From Nostoc sp. UHCC 0870 (GTDB taxonomy: Bacteria; Cyanobacteriota; Cyanobacteriia; Cyanobacteriales; Nostocaceae), in NCBI RefSeq assembly GCF_022063185.1, contig NZ_CP091913.1, forward strand, positions 6,357,061 to 6,421,060: a DNA stretch of 64,000 bases, written 5' to 3'. The notes beneath the pieces were generated by a model that was not told the DNA's origin, searched no databases, and saw only the letters and a list, made by a program, of their open reading frames with translations. The position numbers and the translations under genes were made by a program. This document shows, piece by piece, positions 37,571 to 46,443 of the stretch; positions within the stretch are counted from its first letter, which is position 1; every line of letters begins with the position of its first letter.

Positions 37571-38389
37571 ATGAGCAACTCTGCCGAAAAAGATAGAAAA
37601 ACTATGTTGATATCGCGTCAAAGTGTCATAACACCTCTTGTAGTGATTTTATGTATCTTAGGGATTGGCTCTATGCAATCGCCTAGGCTGCAAAAATTAT
37701 TAAATAGTCGGGAATATATTTCTTTAGCTACTTTAGAGAAAGAACTCCAGCAAGAGAAATTAAGGCTAAATCTACTCAAGCAAACGCCTAGTTTTGGTTA
37801 TGATAATTTAGTTGCAAACTGGGCTTATCTAAATTTCTTACAATACTTTGGTGATGATGAAGTCCGTGAAAGAACTGGATATAGTCTGAGTCCTGAATAT
37901 TTTGAAGTTATTTTAAAACGTGACCCCAAATTTTTAGCAGCTTATTTGAGTCTTTCTAGCAGTACATCTATCTATGCTGCTATGCCAGAACGCTCAATAG
38001 CAATAATGGAAGAGGGTTTAAAATCATTATCTCCCAAAGTTCCAGAGAAATCTTATTATATTTGGCGTTATAAAGGTATTGATGAGTTATTATTTTTAGG
38101 AAATTCTCAAGCTGCCCAGAAATCTTTTGAAACAGCAGCTAATTGGGCTAGTGAATATAAAGATGAAGAAAGTCAACTTGTAGCTTTCACCTCTCAAAAA
38201 ACTGCCGAGTTTCTTAGCCGTAATCCTGATAGTAAATATGCCCAAATTGCTACTTGGTCAATGGTATTAGGTAATCCCGTTGACGAACAAACTCGTAAGA
38301 GAGCAATTACCGCTATTGAGAAATTAGGGGGAGAGGTAATTACTAACCCAGATGGTACTAATAGAATTAAATTACCACCAAAAGATTAA
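37571..38389 (+). CDS. membrane-anchored TPR-like hypothetical protein
   Basis: A 272-residue protein. One N-terminal transmembrane segment (VITPLVVILCILGIGSM) is followed by a coiled stretch (ATLEKELQQEKLRLNLL) and a helical-repeat region (AAYLSLSSSTSIYAAMPERS; AQKSFETAANWASEY). The topology is an N-terminal anchor with the repeat domain outside the cytoplasm or in the lumen. It resembles uncharacterised cyanobacterial proteins. Function is unknown. Confidence 0.65.
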   Translation: MSNSAEKDRKTMLISRQSVITPLVVILCILGIGSMQSPRLQKLLNSREYISLATLEKELQQEKLRLNLLKQTPSFGYDNLVANWAYLNFLQYFGDDEVRERTGYSLSPEYFEVILKRDPKFLAAYLSLSSSTSIYAAMPERSIAIMEEGLKSLSPKVPEKSYYIWRYKGIDELLFLGNSQAAQKSFETAANWASEYKDEESQLVAFTSQKTAEFLSRNPDSKYAQIATWSMVLGNPVDEQTRKRAITAIEKLGGEVITNPDGTNRIKLPPKD

Positions 38390-38579
38390 CCCTCTTTTAT
38401 GTCTATTTTGCATCCAGTACAAAGATGTGTGTACACCGTAGTCCCTAGTAGGGAAGGGGGTTAGGGGGTTAGGTTTTGTGTTAGCTAAGAAGACAGGGGC
38501 TTTCAAGTTCCCCCGCTACCTTTGGTAACTAGCAATCAATCAAATACAAATAAAAATTTCCCAGTCCCCAGTCCCCAAT

Positions 38580-38798
38580 CTATTCCTCGTCCCACGTTTC
38601 AACATCAAGTAAATCGCCGATGGGGTCTTGCATGGTGAAACCGAAATCTAGCAGTTCCTGTTTCCAGTGCTGCCAGTCATTGCCATAAAGCAGCGCAATC
38701 TTCCAAATGCTATCATTTGTCTTGATAATATTCGATTCAAGGAGTGATTGCACGTTACGCTGCAATTTCACCATTGGGTGAATTACTTGCTGAGTCAT
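38580..38798 (-). CDS. DUF4327 family protein
   Basis: A 72-residue soluble protein (MTQQVIHPMVKLQRNVQSLL ... DDLLDVETWDEE-like acidic end) matching the conserved cyanobacterial DUF4327 family in length and in its W-rich core (IWKIALLYGNDWQHWKQELL). Its function is not known. It stands alone between two repeat-bearing spacers. Confidence 0.8.
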   Translation of the reverse strand: MTQQVIHPMVKLQRNVQSLLESNIIKTNDSIWKIALLYGNDWQHWKQELLDFGFTMQDPIGDLLDVETWDEE

Positions 38799-39928
38799 AA
38801 CCTCTATTCAATTAAAAATTTTATTGGGTAAATGCTTAATCAAAACTGCTTTCCGTCTTGCAAATGTCAACAATGCGTAGAGTGTGTTTTTGGCAAAGCT
38901 AGTCTTAACTTTCTTACTATACCATAACAAACTCTACTCATTTATGATGAAATTCGGTTTTGTACGGTAATTACTCCACAAAACTTAGATTTCACCAAGC
39001 ACATTTGACATCTCCCCCGGCTAGAAGCCGGAGGATTCTAAACTGATGTTGCTACGGGGTCTAAAAGACCCACCCCGCAACGTTTGCAATATGATTTATT
39101 TAATAAGATTGAACAAATCATATTGCTGTGGCACTGTCAAAATGCCCTACCCACCTCGGCTAGATTTAATTCTAGCTGTGTGGCTACTTTTACTAAAAAC
39201 ATTTTTACTCTTGATGTATCCTTCTTTTAAAGATGGGTTGTTCATCAAAAAATTGTTTGAAGTTATCCTTATTTTACTACAAATTTACTGCCTAATAAAT
39301 TAGGCAAATAGCTTTCATCCCCTTAGCTATTAGCCGGAGGTTCTCAGCATAGGTATGATAGTGAATGCAAGACGGAAAAATCAGTCGTCCTCAAGGTTGC
39401 AATAACATCACAAGCAGGGACGACTTGTAAAAACTTATTTTTTGTATCTACCAGAATCTGTGCAATTTTTATAAAGCCCATAAAATACTGGCTGATTGAA
39501 GATGTTCAAAGAACGGTGAGAGAATATTTCGCTCTTTAGGTTCAACCGTTATCTACAATAACGCAAACATCTAGAGTTAAATCAAACCATTGTAAATCTT
39601 AATATAAATTTAATTTTTCTCTAGAGATTAAGCAGATATATCCCGGATTTTTCACCAATGCTTGCAACCTCAGTCCAGAGTCCGTAGGGGCGGGTTTACA
39701 GATATACTCGAATCATTCACGAAGATTTCGCTCAATCCGCCCCTACTTTTTGTGAGAAATGCGGGATATGGGAATTGAAATTTTCTCCCCAATCCCCAGT
39801 CCCCAGTCCCAATTTCCCTTCAAACATGAAAAATCTTTAGTTCAGATGTTAGTTTCTGGGTGGTAATGGGTAATCTCTTATCTAGAAGATGGCTGTAACT
39901 AAGTATTTACCACAATCCAGATTAAAAC
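38799..39928. other. long gap without a convincing gene
   Basis: About 1.1 kb. Apart from the candidate element at 38850-39378, it has a GTAGGGGCGG ... CCGCCCCTAC inverted repeat near 39687-39745 and CCCCAGTCCCCAGTCCC-type repeat DNA near 39790-39815. The rest is AT-rich. Confidence 0.5.
38850..39378. mobile_element. possible decayed transposable element
   Basis: TTTCCGTCTTGCA (38850-38862) is perfectly inverted at 39366-39378. Between them lie two related segments, CCCCGGCTAGAAGCCGGAGG (39016-39035) and a TAGCCGGAGGTTCT piece near 39330, of the kind found at ends of IS200/IS605-type elements. An 85-residue frame inside (39046-39303) has odd composition and is not called as a gene. Confidence 0.4.
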
Positions 39929-40321
39929 ATGGCTAGTTCAGGCGAAGACTATTTAGTTGTCCGTAAAAAGCAGATTGAAAGGAAAAAAAGAATCTTAACG
40001 GCAGTTTCGATTGTTTCTTTAGTTGGTTCAACAGCGTTTTCAGCTATTCCAGCAATTCAACGGGCTATCCAGAGTCCTGCACCAGTAACTACAACTACAT
40101 CTGCTGAGTCTTCTTTACAAGAACAAGCCAAGGGTTACGAATTAGTTTTACAGCGCGAACCAAATAACCAAGTCGCGTTGGAGAAGCTTTCTTTAGTGCG
40201 TGTGCAGTTGAAAGATTTTAAGGGTGCGATACAACCTTTAGAAAAGTTGGTGAATCTACATCCCGATAGGCAAGATTATAAGGTTATTTTGGAGGATATG
40301 AAGAAACGCGAAAAAGAGTAA
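39929..40321 (+). CDS. small membrane-anchored TPR protein
   Basis: A 130-residue protein with a basic N-terminus, one transmembrane segment (ILTAVSIVSLVGSTAFSAI) and a T/S-rich linker. At least one clear TPR pair follows (YELVLQREPNNQVALEKLSL; GAIQPLEKLVNLHPDRQDY). It probably anchors a small interaction domain at a membrane. It precedes the glycosyltransferase locus by 77 bp and could be co-transcribed. Confidence 0.7.
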   Translation: MASSGEDYLVVRKKQIERKKRILTAVSIVSLVGSTAFSAIPAIQRAIQSPAPVTTTTSAESSLQEQAKGYELVLQREPNNQVALEKLSLVRVQLKDFKGAIQPLEKLVNLHPDRQDYKVILEDMKKREKE

Positions 40322-40398
40322 TAAAGATAATCAATAGCTAATATTTAACAAGTAAACGTAATTATTTTATTTTAAATAAATAGCAATTACAAAAATAT

Positions 40399-42723
40399 AT
40401 GTCAACAAAATGTAAAGTCTGTCAATCTCAATCTATTTTTTTTGCTGAAGCAATTTTATTAGGTAAACATAAAGTTAATTATTTCCAATGCTCTAATTGT
40501 GGTTTTGTTCAAACAGAAGAGCCTTACTGGTTAGCAGAAGCCTATTCTGATGCTATAGCTAAAACTGATGTTGGTTTAGTATTCCGTAATCATCATCTTT
40601 CACAAAAAGCATCCCAAATAATTTTTCAACTTTTTGATCATAATGCAAAATTTTTGGACTATGGTGGTGGTTATGGTCTGTTTGTTAGACAGATGAGAGA
40701 CTATGGTTTTAACTTTTATTGGTTTGACAAATTTTGTAATAATCTATTTGCCCAAGGATTTGAAATAGATAAAAATGAAAACAATAATTATGAATTAGTG
40801 ACTGCATTTGAAGTTTTTGAGCATTTTGTTGATCCTGTTCAAGAAATAGAACATATTCTCCAATTTTCGAGAAACATTTTATTTAGCACAGAAATTTTAC
40901 CAGAAAATAATCCTAAACCTAATGAATGGTGGTATTATGCAACTCATGAGGGACAGCATATATCACTGTATACATTTGCTTCTTTATCAATAATTGCGGA
41001 CAGATATAATTTAAATTTTTACTCTAATGGAACATCTTTGCATCTATTGACAGAAAAGAAACTACTACCTGATATGTTTCATAATGTATGTCACAGTCAA
41101 CCTCAGAGTTTAAAAAAAGAATCTTTACTGGCAAATGACTATTCACAAGCTGTTAAATCATTAATTAATAACTATTATCCTAATTTTGCAGAATGTTCAA
41201 CTAAGGAAAGTGATTTAACTGAATCTGCTACTAAAAACATAACCATTTTAATAGATGGGGTGTTTTTTCAACTATATCAAACTGGTATTGCTCGTGTTTG
41301 GAAATCTTTATTAGAAGAATGGGCAAGTAACGGTTTTGCAAAGCAAATTATTGTACTTGATCGTGTGGGTACAGCACCTAAAATTGCTGGTATTAGATAC
41401 TTAAATATACCCAGTTACGATTATCATGATATTGATACAGATCGAGCAATGTTACAGCAAGTATGTGAACAAGAAGGAGCAGATTTATTTATTTCTTCTT
41501 ACTACACTACACCACTTACAACACCTTCTGTATTTATGGCTTATGACATGATACCAGAAGTCATGGGGTGGGATATGAATAATCCCATGTGGCAAGCTAA
41601 ACATCAAGCTATCAAACAAGCACAGGCGTACATAGCAATCTCTGAGAATACCGCCCACGATTTAGCAAAATTCTTTTCTCATATTCCTCAAGAATCTGTA
41701 ACTGTAGCCTATTGTGGAGTTAAGTATCCACTGTTACCAGCATCATCCTCAAAAGTTAATAGTTTTAAAACTAAATACGGTATTACAAAACCTTATTTTC
41801 TCTTGGTTGGGACAGGTAGTGGTTATAAAAACGGTATTTTGTTCTTCCAGGCATTTTCACAATTAGCGAGTGGTTCTGGATTTGATATAGTTTGTACAGG
41901 AATTGGTACTGCATTAACCTCTGAATTTCGAGCTTATACATCTGGTAGTGTTGTTCATACCTTGCAACTCAGCGATGAAGATTTAGCAATCGCTTACTCT
42001 GGTGCTGTGGCTTTAGTTTATCCTTCTAAATATGAAGGTTTTGGAATGCCGATAATTGAAGCAATGGCTTGTGGCTGTCCTGTAATTACTTGTCCTAATG
42101 CTTCAATTCCAGAGGTAGCAGGTGACGCAGCAATATATGTAAATAATGATGTAGACGGGCTAGTAAATGCACTATGTGAAGTACAAAAACCGGGAGTTCG
42201 TCAATTATTAATTACTGCGGGTTTGGCTCAAATACAAAAATTTTCTTGGTCAAAAATGGCAGAAATTGTCAGTTCTGCTTTAATTGATGCGACGCTTCTA
42301 TCTTTAAATCTGAAAGAGATTAATTTAATTGTTTTCCCTGATTGGTCAGAATCAGAAGATTTAATCAGTTTGGAGTTGGCACAAGTAATTAAGACAATAG
42401 CAACTCATTCTGAAAGTAGCAAGACAACTTTACTGATTGATACTACTAATATTTTAGCTGAAGACGCTGAGTTGTTCTTATCTAGCATCACAATGAGTCT
42501 TCTAATGGAGGAAGATTTAGATATTACCAATGAATTAGAAATTACATTAGTGATAAATTTAGCTGATATTCAATGGAAAGCTTTACTACCTCGTCTTCAT
42601 GGACGAATTATTTTAGAACAGGAAAATCAACAAGCACTAATACAAGCCAAAGCGGAAACTCTCACATCTTATGAACTAGAAAGCTTTCGCCAAGTACGAG
42701 ATGAAGAGTTTTTTTTTGCTTAA
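40399..42723 (+). CDS. methyltransferase-GT4 glycosyltransferase, 5' part of a split locus
   Basis: A 774-residue protein. Residues 1-35 have a CKVCQ ... CSNCG zinc-binding pattern. Residues about 75-210 form a SAM methyltransferase domain (FLDYGGGYGLFVRQMRDYG). Residues about 275-640 form a GT4 glycosyltransferase (ILIDGVFFQLYQTGIARVWK; GTGSGYKNGILFF; EGFGMPIIEAMACG with its E-x7-E). A C-terminal domain of about 120 residues (INLIVFPDWSESEDLISLEL) is seen in other cyanobacterial sugar-transfer proteins. The frame ends just after nine T (42709-42717), while the downstream frame is open from 42705 with TPR-like sequence. The two are probably halves of one protein of about 1,340 residues. A surface or extracellular polysaccharide role is likely. 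Confidence 0.8.
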   Translation: MSTKCKVCQSQSIFFAEAILLGKHKVNYFQCSNCGFVQTEEPYWLAEAYSDAIAKTDVGLVFRNHHLSQKASQIIFQLFDHNAKFLDYGGGYGLFVRQMRDYGFNFYWFDKFCNNLFAQGFEIDKNENNNYELVTAFEVFEHFVDPVQEIEHILQFSRNILFSTEILPENNPKPNEWWYYATHEGQHISLYTFASLSIIADRYNLNFYSNGTSLHLLTEKKLLPDMFHNVCHSQPQSLKKESLLANDYSQAVKSLINNYYPNFAECSTKESDLTESATKNITILIDGVFFQLYQTGIARVWKSLLEEWASNGFAKQIIVLDRVGTAPKIAGIRYLNIPSYDYHDIDTDRAMLQQVCEQEGADLFISSYYTTPLTTPSVFMAYDMIPEVMGWDMNNPMWQAKHQAIKQAQAYIAISENTAHDLAKFFSHIPQESVTVAYCGVKYPLLPASSSKVNSFKTKYGITKPYFLLVGTGSGYKNGILFFQAFSQLASGSGFDIVCTGIGTALTSEFRAYTSGSVVHTLQLSDEDLAIAYSGAVALVYPSKYEGFGMPIIEAMACGCPVITCPNASIPEVAGDAAIYVNNDVDGLVNALCEVQKPGVRQLLITAGLAQIQKFSWSKMAEIVSSALIDATLLSLNLKEINLIVFPDWSESEDLISLELAQVIKTIATHSESSKTTLLIDTTNILAEDAELFLSSITMSLLMEEDLDITNELEITLVINLADIQWKALLPRLHGRIILEQENQQALIQAKAETLTSYELESFRQVRDEEFFFA

Positions 42724-42848
42724 GTAAAAAATTATTCAATGAAGGTAAATGGCAAGAAGCGATCGCCTCATATCAAAAACTGCTAGAATCACACCAAGGT
42801 AGTGCAGATTTTTACTGGGATTTAAGCCAGTGTTATAGAAATTCCAAC

Positions 42849-44417
42849 TTGCTAGATGAGTATTTTCAGACTCTACAGCAAGGAATTGAACTTTACCCTA
42901 CCGATGGTAGATTTCATTTTACCTTGATTATTGACTTGCGGCGTAATCGGCGTATTCAAGAGGCTATAAACAGTGCTGAAAAAGCTTGCCAATGTTTACC
43001 TAATGATTATACATTTAAAATTCTTAAATATCTGACAGTTCCAAGTATTTACAATAATCAAGAAGAAATACCATTTTATCGCCAGCGTTTTATTCAAGGA
43101 CTCCAAGATTTAATTAATCAAACATCTCTCAATACTCTTGAAGAAAAGCAGAGTGCTTTAGCTGGTATCAGTCGGCTAACTAATTTTTATTTATCATATC
43201 AGGCACAAAATGATATAGATTTGCAACGCCAATATGGGAAGTTAGTACATGAAATTATGGCGGCTAACTTTCCTCAATGGGTTGTCCCTTTATCTGTGCC
43301 TAAACTACAACATAATCAAAAAATTCGGGTTGGTTATGTTTCTCATTATCTGCATTCTTATAGTGGTACACTATGGTTAACTGGCTGGTTAAAATACTGC
43401 GATCGCTACAATTTTGAAATTTACTGTTATTACACAGGTAATGAACCAGATGCAGTGACCGATAATTTTAGAGAATATAGTGATTTGTTCCACCATATCC
43501 CTTACAATTTGCCGGGGGTTTGTGAACAAATTATTGCGGATAATTTACAAATTTTAGTGTATCCAGAAATTGGTATGAATCCCCAAACTATGCTTATGGG
43601 TGCTTTGCGACTTGCACCAGTACAATGTGTTGCTTGGGGACATCCAGTAACAACTGGGTTATCTACTATTGATTACTTTTTATCTAGCGAGTTAATGGAA
43701 GCAGAAAATGCTCAAGAACATTACTCAGAAAAATTAATTCGCTTACCTAATATTGGTGTTTCTTACCCTAAACCTTATATTCCACAAGTGGTTAAAAGTC
43801 GTGCTGATTTTGCCTTGTCAGATGATGATATTCTCTATTTATGCTGTCAAGCACCGTTTAAATATTTACCACAATATGATTTTATTTTTGCGGAAATAGC
43901 GTGTCGTGTACCGCAAGCTAAGTTTATATTTTTGCGTGGTACGTTACTTCAAGAACGTCTACAACGAGCTTTTGATGCTTTGGGGCTAAAATTTGAAGAT
44001 TATTGTGTATTTCTTAGTATTCCTGAAAGATTAGACTATTTGATGATTAACTTACTTTCAGATGTTTACTTAGATACATTTACTTGGTCTGGTGGTAATA
44101 CTACCTTAGAAGCGATCGCTTGTAATCTTCCTATTGTTACTTGTCCTGGGGAATTTATGCGGGGTCGTCACTCTGATAGTTTTTTGAAAATGTTGGGAGT
44201 GACAGATACTATTGCTCAAAATGAAGCGGAATATATTGATATTGCTGTTAAATTAGGGCAGAATCCTGCTTGGCGACGGAAGATTTCAGAAAAAATGGGT
44301 CAACGTCATGACAAATTATTTGATGATAAAGTTTGTGTCGCAGGTTTGGAAGCATTTTATAAAGAGGTTGTTGAAAAAGCCTACATTCACTCAAACGAAG
44401 AAAACAAGAAAAAATAA
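42849..44417 (+). CDS. TPR-OGT-like glycosyltransferase, 3' part of the split locus
   Basis: The frame is open from 42705, just before the T9 run, and no ATG occurs in it before the GT domain; 42849 is a TTG. The upstream part reads LFNEGKWQEAIASYQKLLES, a TPR motif that continues into the called gene. The main domain (from about IRVGYVSHYLHSYSGTLWLT) is GT41-like: VQCVAWGHPVTTGLSTIDYF and DTFTWSGGNTTLEAIACNLP are typical OGT/SPINDLY-type segments. It should transfer a sugar, usually N-acetylglucosamine, to protein Ser/Thr. A gene lacking its own start fits a broken or slippage-joined fusion with the upstream gene. Confidence 0.7.
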   Translation: MLDEYFQTLQQGIELYPTDGRFHFTLIIDLRRNRRIQEAINSAEKACQCLPNDYTFKILKYLTVPSIYNNQEEIPFYRQRFIQGLQDLINQTSLNTLEEKQSALAGISRLTNFYLSYQAQNDIDLQRQYGKLVHEIMAANFPQWVVPLSVPKLQHNQKIRVGYVSHYLHSYSGTLWLTGWLKYCDRYNFEIYCYYTGNEPDAVTDNFREYSDLFHHIPYNLPGVCEQIIADNLQILVYPEIGMNPQTMLMGALRLAPVQCVAWGHPVTTGLSTIDYFLSSELMEAENAQEHYSEKLIRLPNIGVSYPKPYIPQVVKSRADFALSDDDILYLCCQAPFKYLPQYDFIFAEIACRVPQAKFIFLRGTLLQERLQRAFDALGLKFEDYCVFLSIPERLDYLMINLLSDVYLDTFTWSGGNTTLEAIACNLPIVTCPGEFMRGRHSDSFLKMLGVTDTIAQNEAEYIDIAVKLGQNPAWRRKISEKMGQRHDKLFDDKVCVAGLEAFYKEVVEKAYIHSNEENKKK

Positions 44418-44481
44418 ATTATCCCAAATTTAAGTTTAGTAGAGTGCGTCAGTATGAATAATTTTTCAGTATTGCTAGATT

Positions 44482-44536
44482 GTTTCACACTGACCTGACT
44501 TTTCACGTTATGTGGAAAGTCAGGTCAGTGTGAAAC
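44482..44536 (+). repeat. fold-back of the element end and its flank
   Basis: Two 25-bp arms (44482-44506 and 44512-44536) with one mismatch surround the 5-base loop GTTAT. The duplicated arm contains flank, direct repeat and element end in inverted order. Confidence 0.85.
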
Positions 44537-44588
44537 CTAACCCCCTAACCTAGGGTGTTGACTTTGTAGGAAAAGCATTAAAAAAAGT

Positions 44589-45881
44589 TCATACAAATTC
44601 TGCGTCGTTATCTAAGGTCGAAAATACGATTTTTCTTTTCGAGAGCATGGACTGACCAAAAACTTGAGATGACCAATCCTTAAGGTCTATATAGCGAACA
44701 TTTTCTAATGCCTGTTTAACCACAGATGTGGTCAAATTCATCGTACATAAACAAATGCTTAAAATCATCTGACCTATCTGTTTGAGAGGGCATCTAGAGG
44801 AAAAATGTTTGTATTTACCAAAAATAGATTCAATGATATCAGAAGCTGCCAAAAAAGTTTTATCCTTGGGAATCTGTTCGATTTCAGTTTTTATATATAA
44901 CCAAATATTTTGTGGGAAAGTTATATCCAGAAATGTTGAATTGTTTTTTAACTGGAATTCAGCTAGAGATTCTTGATTAATACCGTTTTGTTTAAGTTGA
45001 ATTTCTAAGGCTCTGGTCATCATCACCATTTGACTCCAAATCCGGATGTCTTCTTGATAATCTTTTAACCATCCAAACTTCATAATTAATTTTTGATTGA
45101 AAATGTCCGGGTCAGAAGTTTCTGCTAATTTTAATAAAGTCTCAATTGGACATTTCAACAGTTTCTCTGCCCAATTAATCAACTTCTCTACATTGAAATA
45201 ACGACATTGAGAGCGTTGCGATGGTGGAGATATAAAGGCTAATTCGGTTTGTTGAAGTTGATGCCGACACTGATTACATTTTTGAATAAAAGATTGATAT
45301 TTTTCGGAATTAGCTAGCTCATGTTTGAGTAATAAAGCCATTGCATGAGTTACATCATACGTATAAACTACATCTGGATATTTTTGTATGTAAAGCTTAA
45401 TTCCTTTTTCAATGTCACTACCATGATCTGCTATTATTTGTACTGGGCAGCCCACTTTAGTAGTTAGTTCACAAAGCTTTTGTTCAATCAATTCTCCTCT
45501 GGTCGAATCCATGATTTCCAGTGCTAATACTTGAACATCATGGTGTTTTAATCCTCTTTTTGATGGGAAAACTTCCGATTCTAAGTATTGTTGAGATACT
45601 CCCAAAACCACCAAACACTTTTGCTTTCCTAATTCTACTGTTAGGTCTATAATAAAAACCCAATCACTTCGGTATTCTTTGGCTCGTTGTAGTTCATATA
45701 AACCAATTCTTCCTAACCAACTTCTCACACTACTGAAGCAGGGAGTTTTTACTTCCTCCGCCGATGCTTCCCACTTCAAGTTATTCTCAACTCCTCGTAA
45801 GCTACTTCCAGAATCAATGCTTTGTTGTATGGCTTTTTGTACTGTTTGAACGCTATATTGATGCCCGAACGCTGCCACCAT
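44589..45881 (-). CDS. DDE-type transposase (ORF2)
   Basis: A 430-residue protein. Candidate catalytic acids are in FIIDLTVELGKQ, IIADHGSDIEKG and ASDIIESIFGKYKHFSSRC. It has no obvious stop or gap. It starts 2 bases after the stop of the 81-residue ORF1 (46129-45884). A -1 shift at AAAAAATAG near the ORF1 end would fuse both frames, giving ...KKIEMVAAFGHQ. Either reinitiation at the ATG or frameshifting could produce the transposase. Confidence 0.78.
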   Translation of the reverse strand: MVAAFGHQYSVQTVQKAIQQSIDSGSSLRGVENNLKWEASAEEVKTPCFSSVRSWLGRIGLYELQRAKEYRSDWVFIIDLTVELGKQKCLVVLGVSQQYLESEVFPSKRGLKHHDVQVLALEIMDSTRGELIEQKLCELTTKVGCPVQIIADHGSDIEKGIKLYIQKYPDVVYTYDVTHAMALLLKHELANSEKYQSFIQKCNQCRHQLQQTELAFISPPSQRSQCRYFNVEKLINWAEKLLKCPIETLLKLAETSDPDIFNQKLIMKFGWLKDYQEDIRIWSQMVMMTRALEIQLKQNGINQESLAEFQLKNNSTFLDITFPQNIWLYIKTEIEQIPKDKTFLAASDIIESIFGKYKHFSSRCPLKQIGQMILSICLCTMNLTTSVVKQALENVRYIDLKDWSSQVFGQSMLSKRKIVFSTLDNDAEFV

Positions 45882-45883
45882 CT

Positions 45884-46129
45884 CTATTTTTTCGGAATTT
45901 TCTTCCCCTTTTTTTGTCCATCAACCAAATTGGTATGAAGGATACGTAGTTCTTTTTCTGCTTTCATCGCCCGTGTTTTCCAATTCTCTCTTGAGAGCAA
46001 TAAATCCCTAACTTTTACTTCTAATGCTCTGAGCTTTTTTTGTCTCTCAAGGGCTATCTCTTTCCAATTCTCTCTACTTTGTTTAAACAGACGAATTAAT
46101 CGGCTGGAGGAACTTTTTAATTTATTCAT
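45884..46129 (-). CDS. ORF1 of the insertion sequence, coiled-coil protein
   Basis: An 81-residue, strongly basic, helical protein with two copies of a SRENWK motif (KQSRENWKEIALERQKKLR; LSRENWKTRAMKAEKELR), predicted to form a coiled coil. It probably forms the N-terminal dimerisation or DNA-binding part of a fused transposase. It has no other family match known to me. Confidence 0.6.
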   Translation of the reverse strand: MNKLKSSSSRLIRLFKQSRENWKEIALERQKKLRALEVKVRDLLLSRENWKTRAMKAEKELRILHTNLVDGQKKGKKIPKK

Positions 46130-46443
46130 TAACCACCCAACCTCAATTTGATATTTTTAGGTGTCTATCCTGTATGAAGAAATATCATCATAAGATACCC
46201 AAAGTCAACACCCTAGCTCCGCTCCACTCAGAATGACATTTAAGGGCTACAAAGCAAGTGGTGACTGGGATTTTAAGACTTGTGTGTACACCGTAGCCTT
46301 GTAGGGGAGAGGTACTCTAGCGAGAAGCCGCTCCGCGTCTTTGGAGAGGGGTTTTCCAGATCCCGTGAAAAGTCAGCACACTGACGCACCCTAAATTTTG
46401 GATATTTTTGCTCTTAAAGTTGTTAAAATTACTGCTAGGGCTG

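Larger units (their letters stand above)
44553..46213 (-). mobile_element. two-ORF insertion sequence, family not assigned
   Basis: The inverted ends GGGTGTTGACTTTG are at 44553 and 46213. TA dinucleotides flank both sides, compatible with a TA target. The 1661-bp element carries a small coiled-coil ORF followed by a DDE-type transposase ORF. I could not place it in a named IS family. Confidence 0.75.
44496..46376. mobile_element. second-level insertion with 13-bp inverted ends
   Basis: The left end reads CTGACTTTTCACG and the right end, read inward, reads the same. Both are flanked by 9-bp direct repeats CACACTGAC. Without the inner IS (44553-46213) this element is only about 220 bp, so it is a MITE-like element. 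Its right-end sequence (TTTGGAGAGG to CGTGAAAAGTCAG) also occurs, slightly diverged, at 60228-60264. Confidence 0.75.
44439..46393. repeat. 65-bp-type palindromic element, split by nested insertions
   Basis: GTAGAGTGCGTCAGT (44439-44453) and the inverted arm ACTGACGCACCCTA (46380-46393) are the two ends of an element like that at 37451-37515, with matching flanks on both sides. The interior has been opened by an insertion flanked by the 9-bp direct repeat CACACTGAC (44487-44495 and 46377-46385). Confidence 0.8.

Noticed and set aside
39046..39303. 85-residue hydrophobic protein
   Set aside because: Odd composition, inside a probable decayed element, with no ribosome binding site or family likeness.
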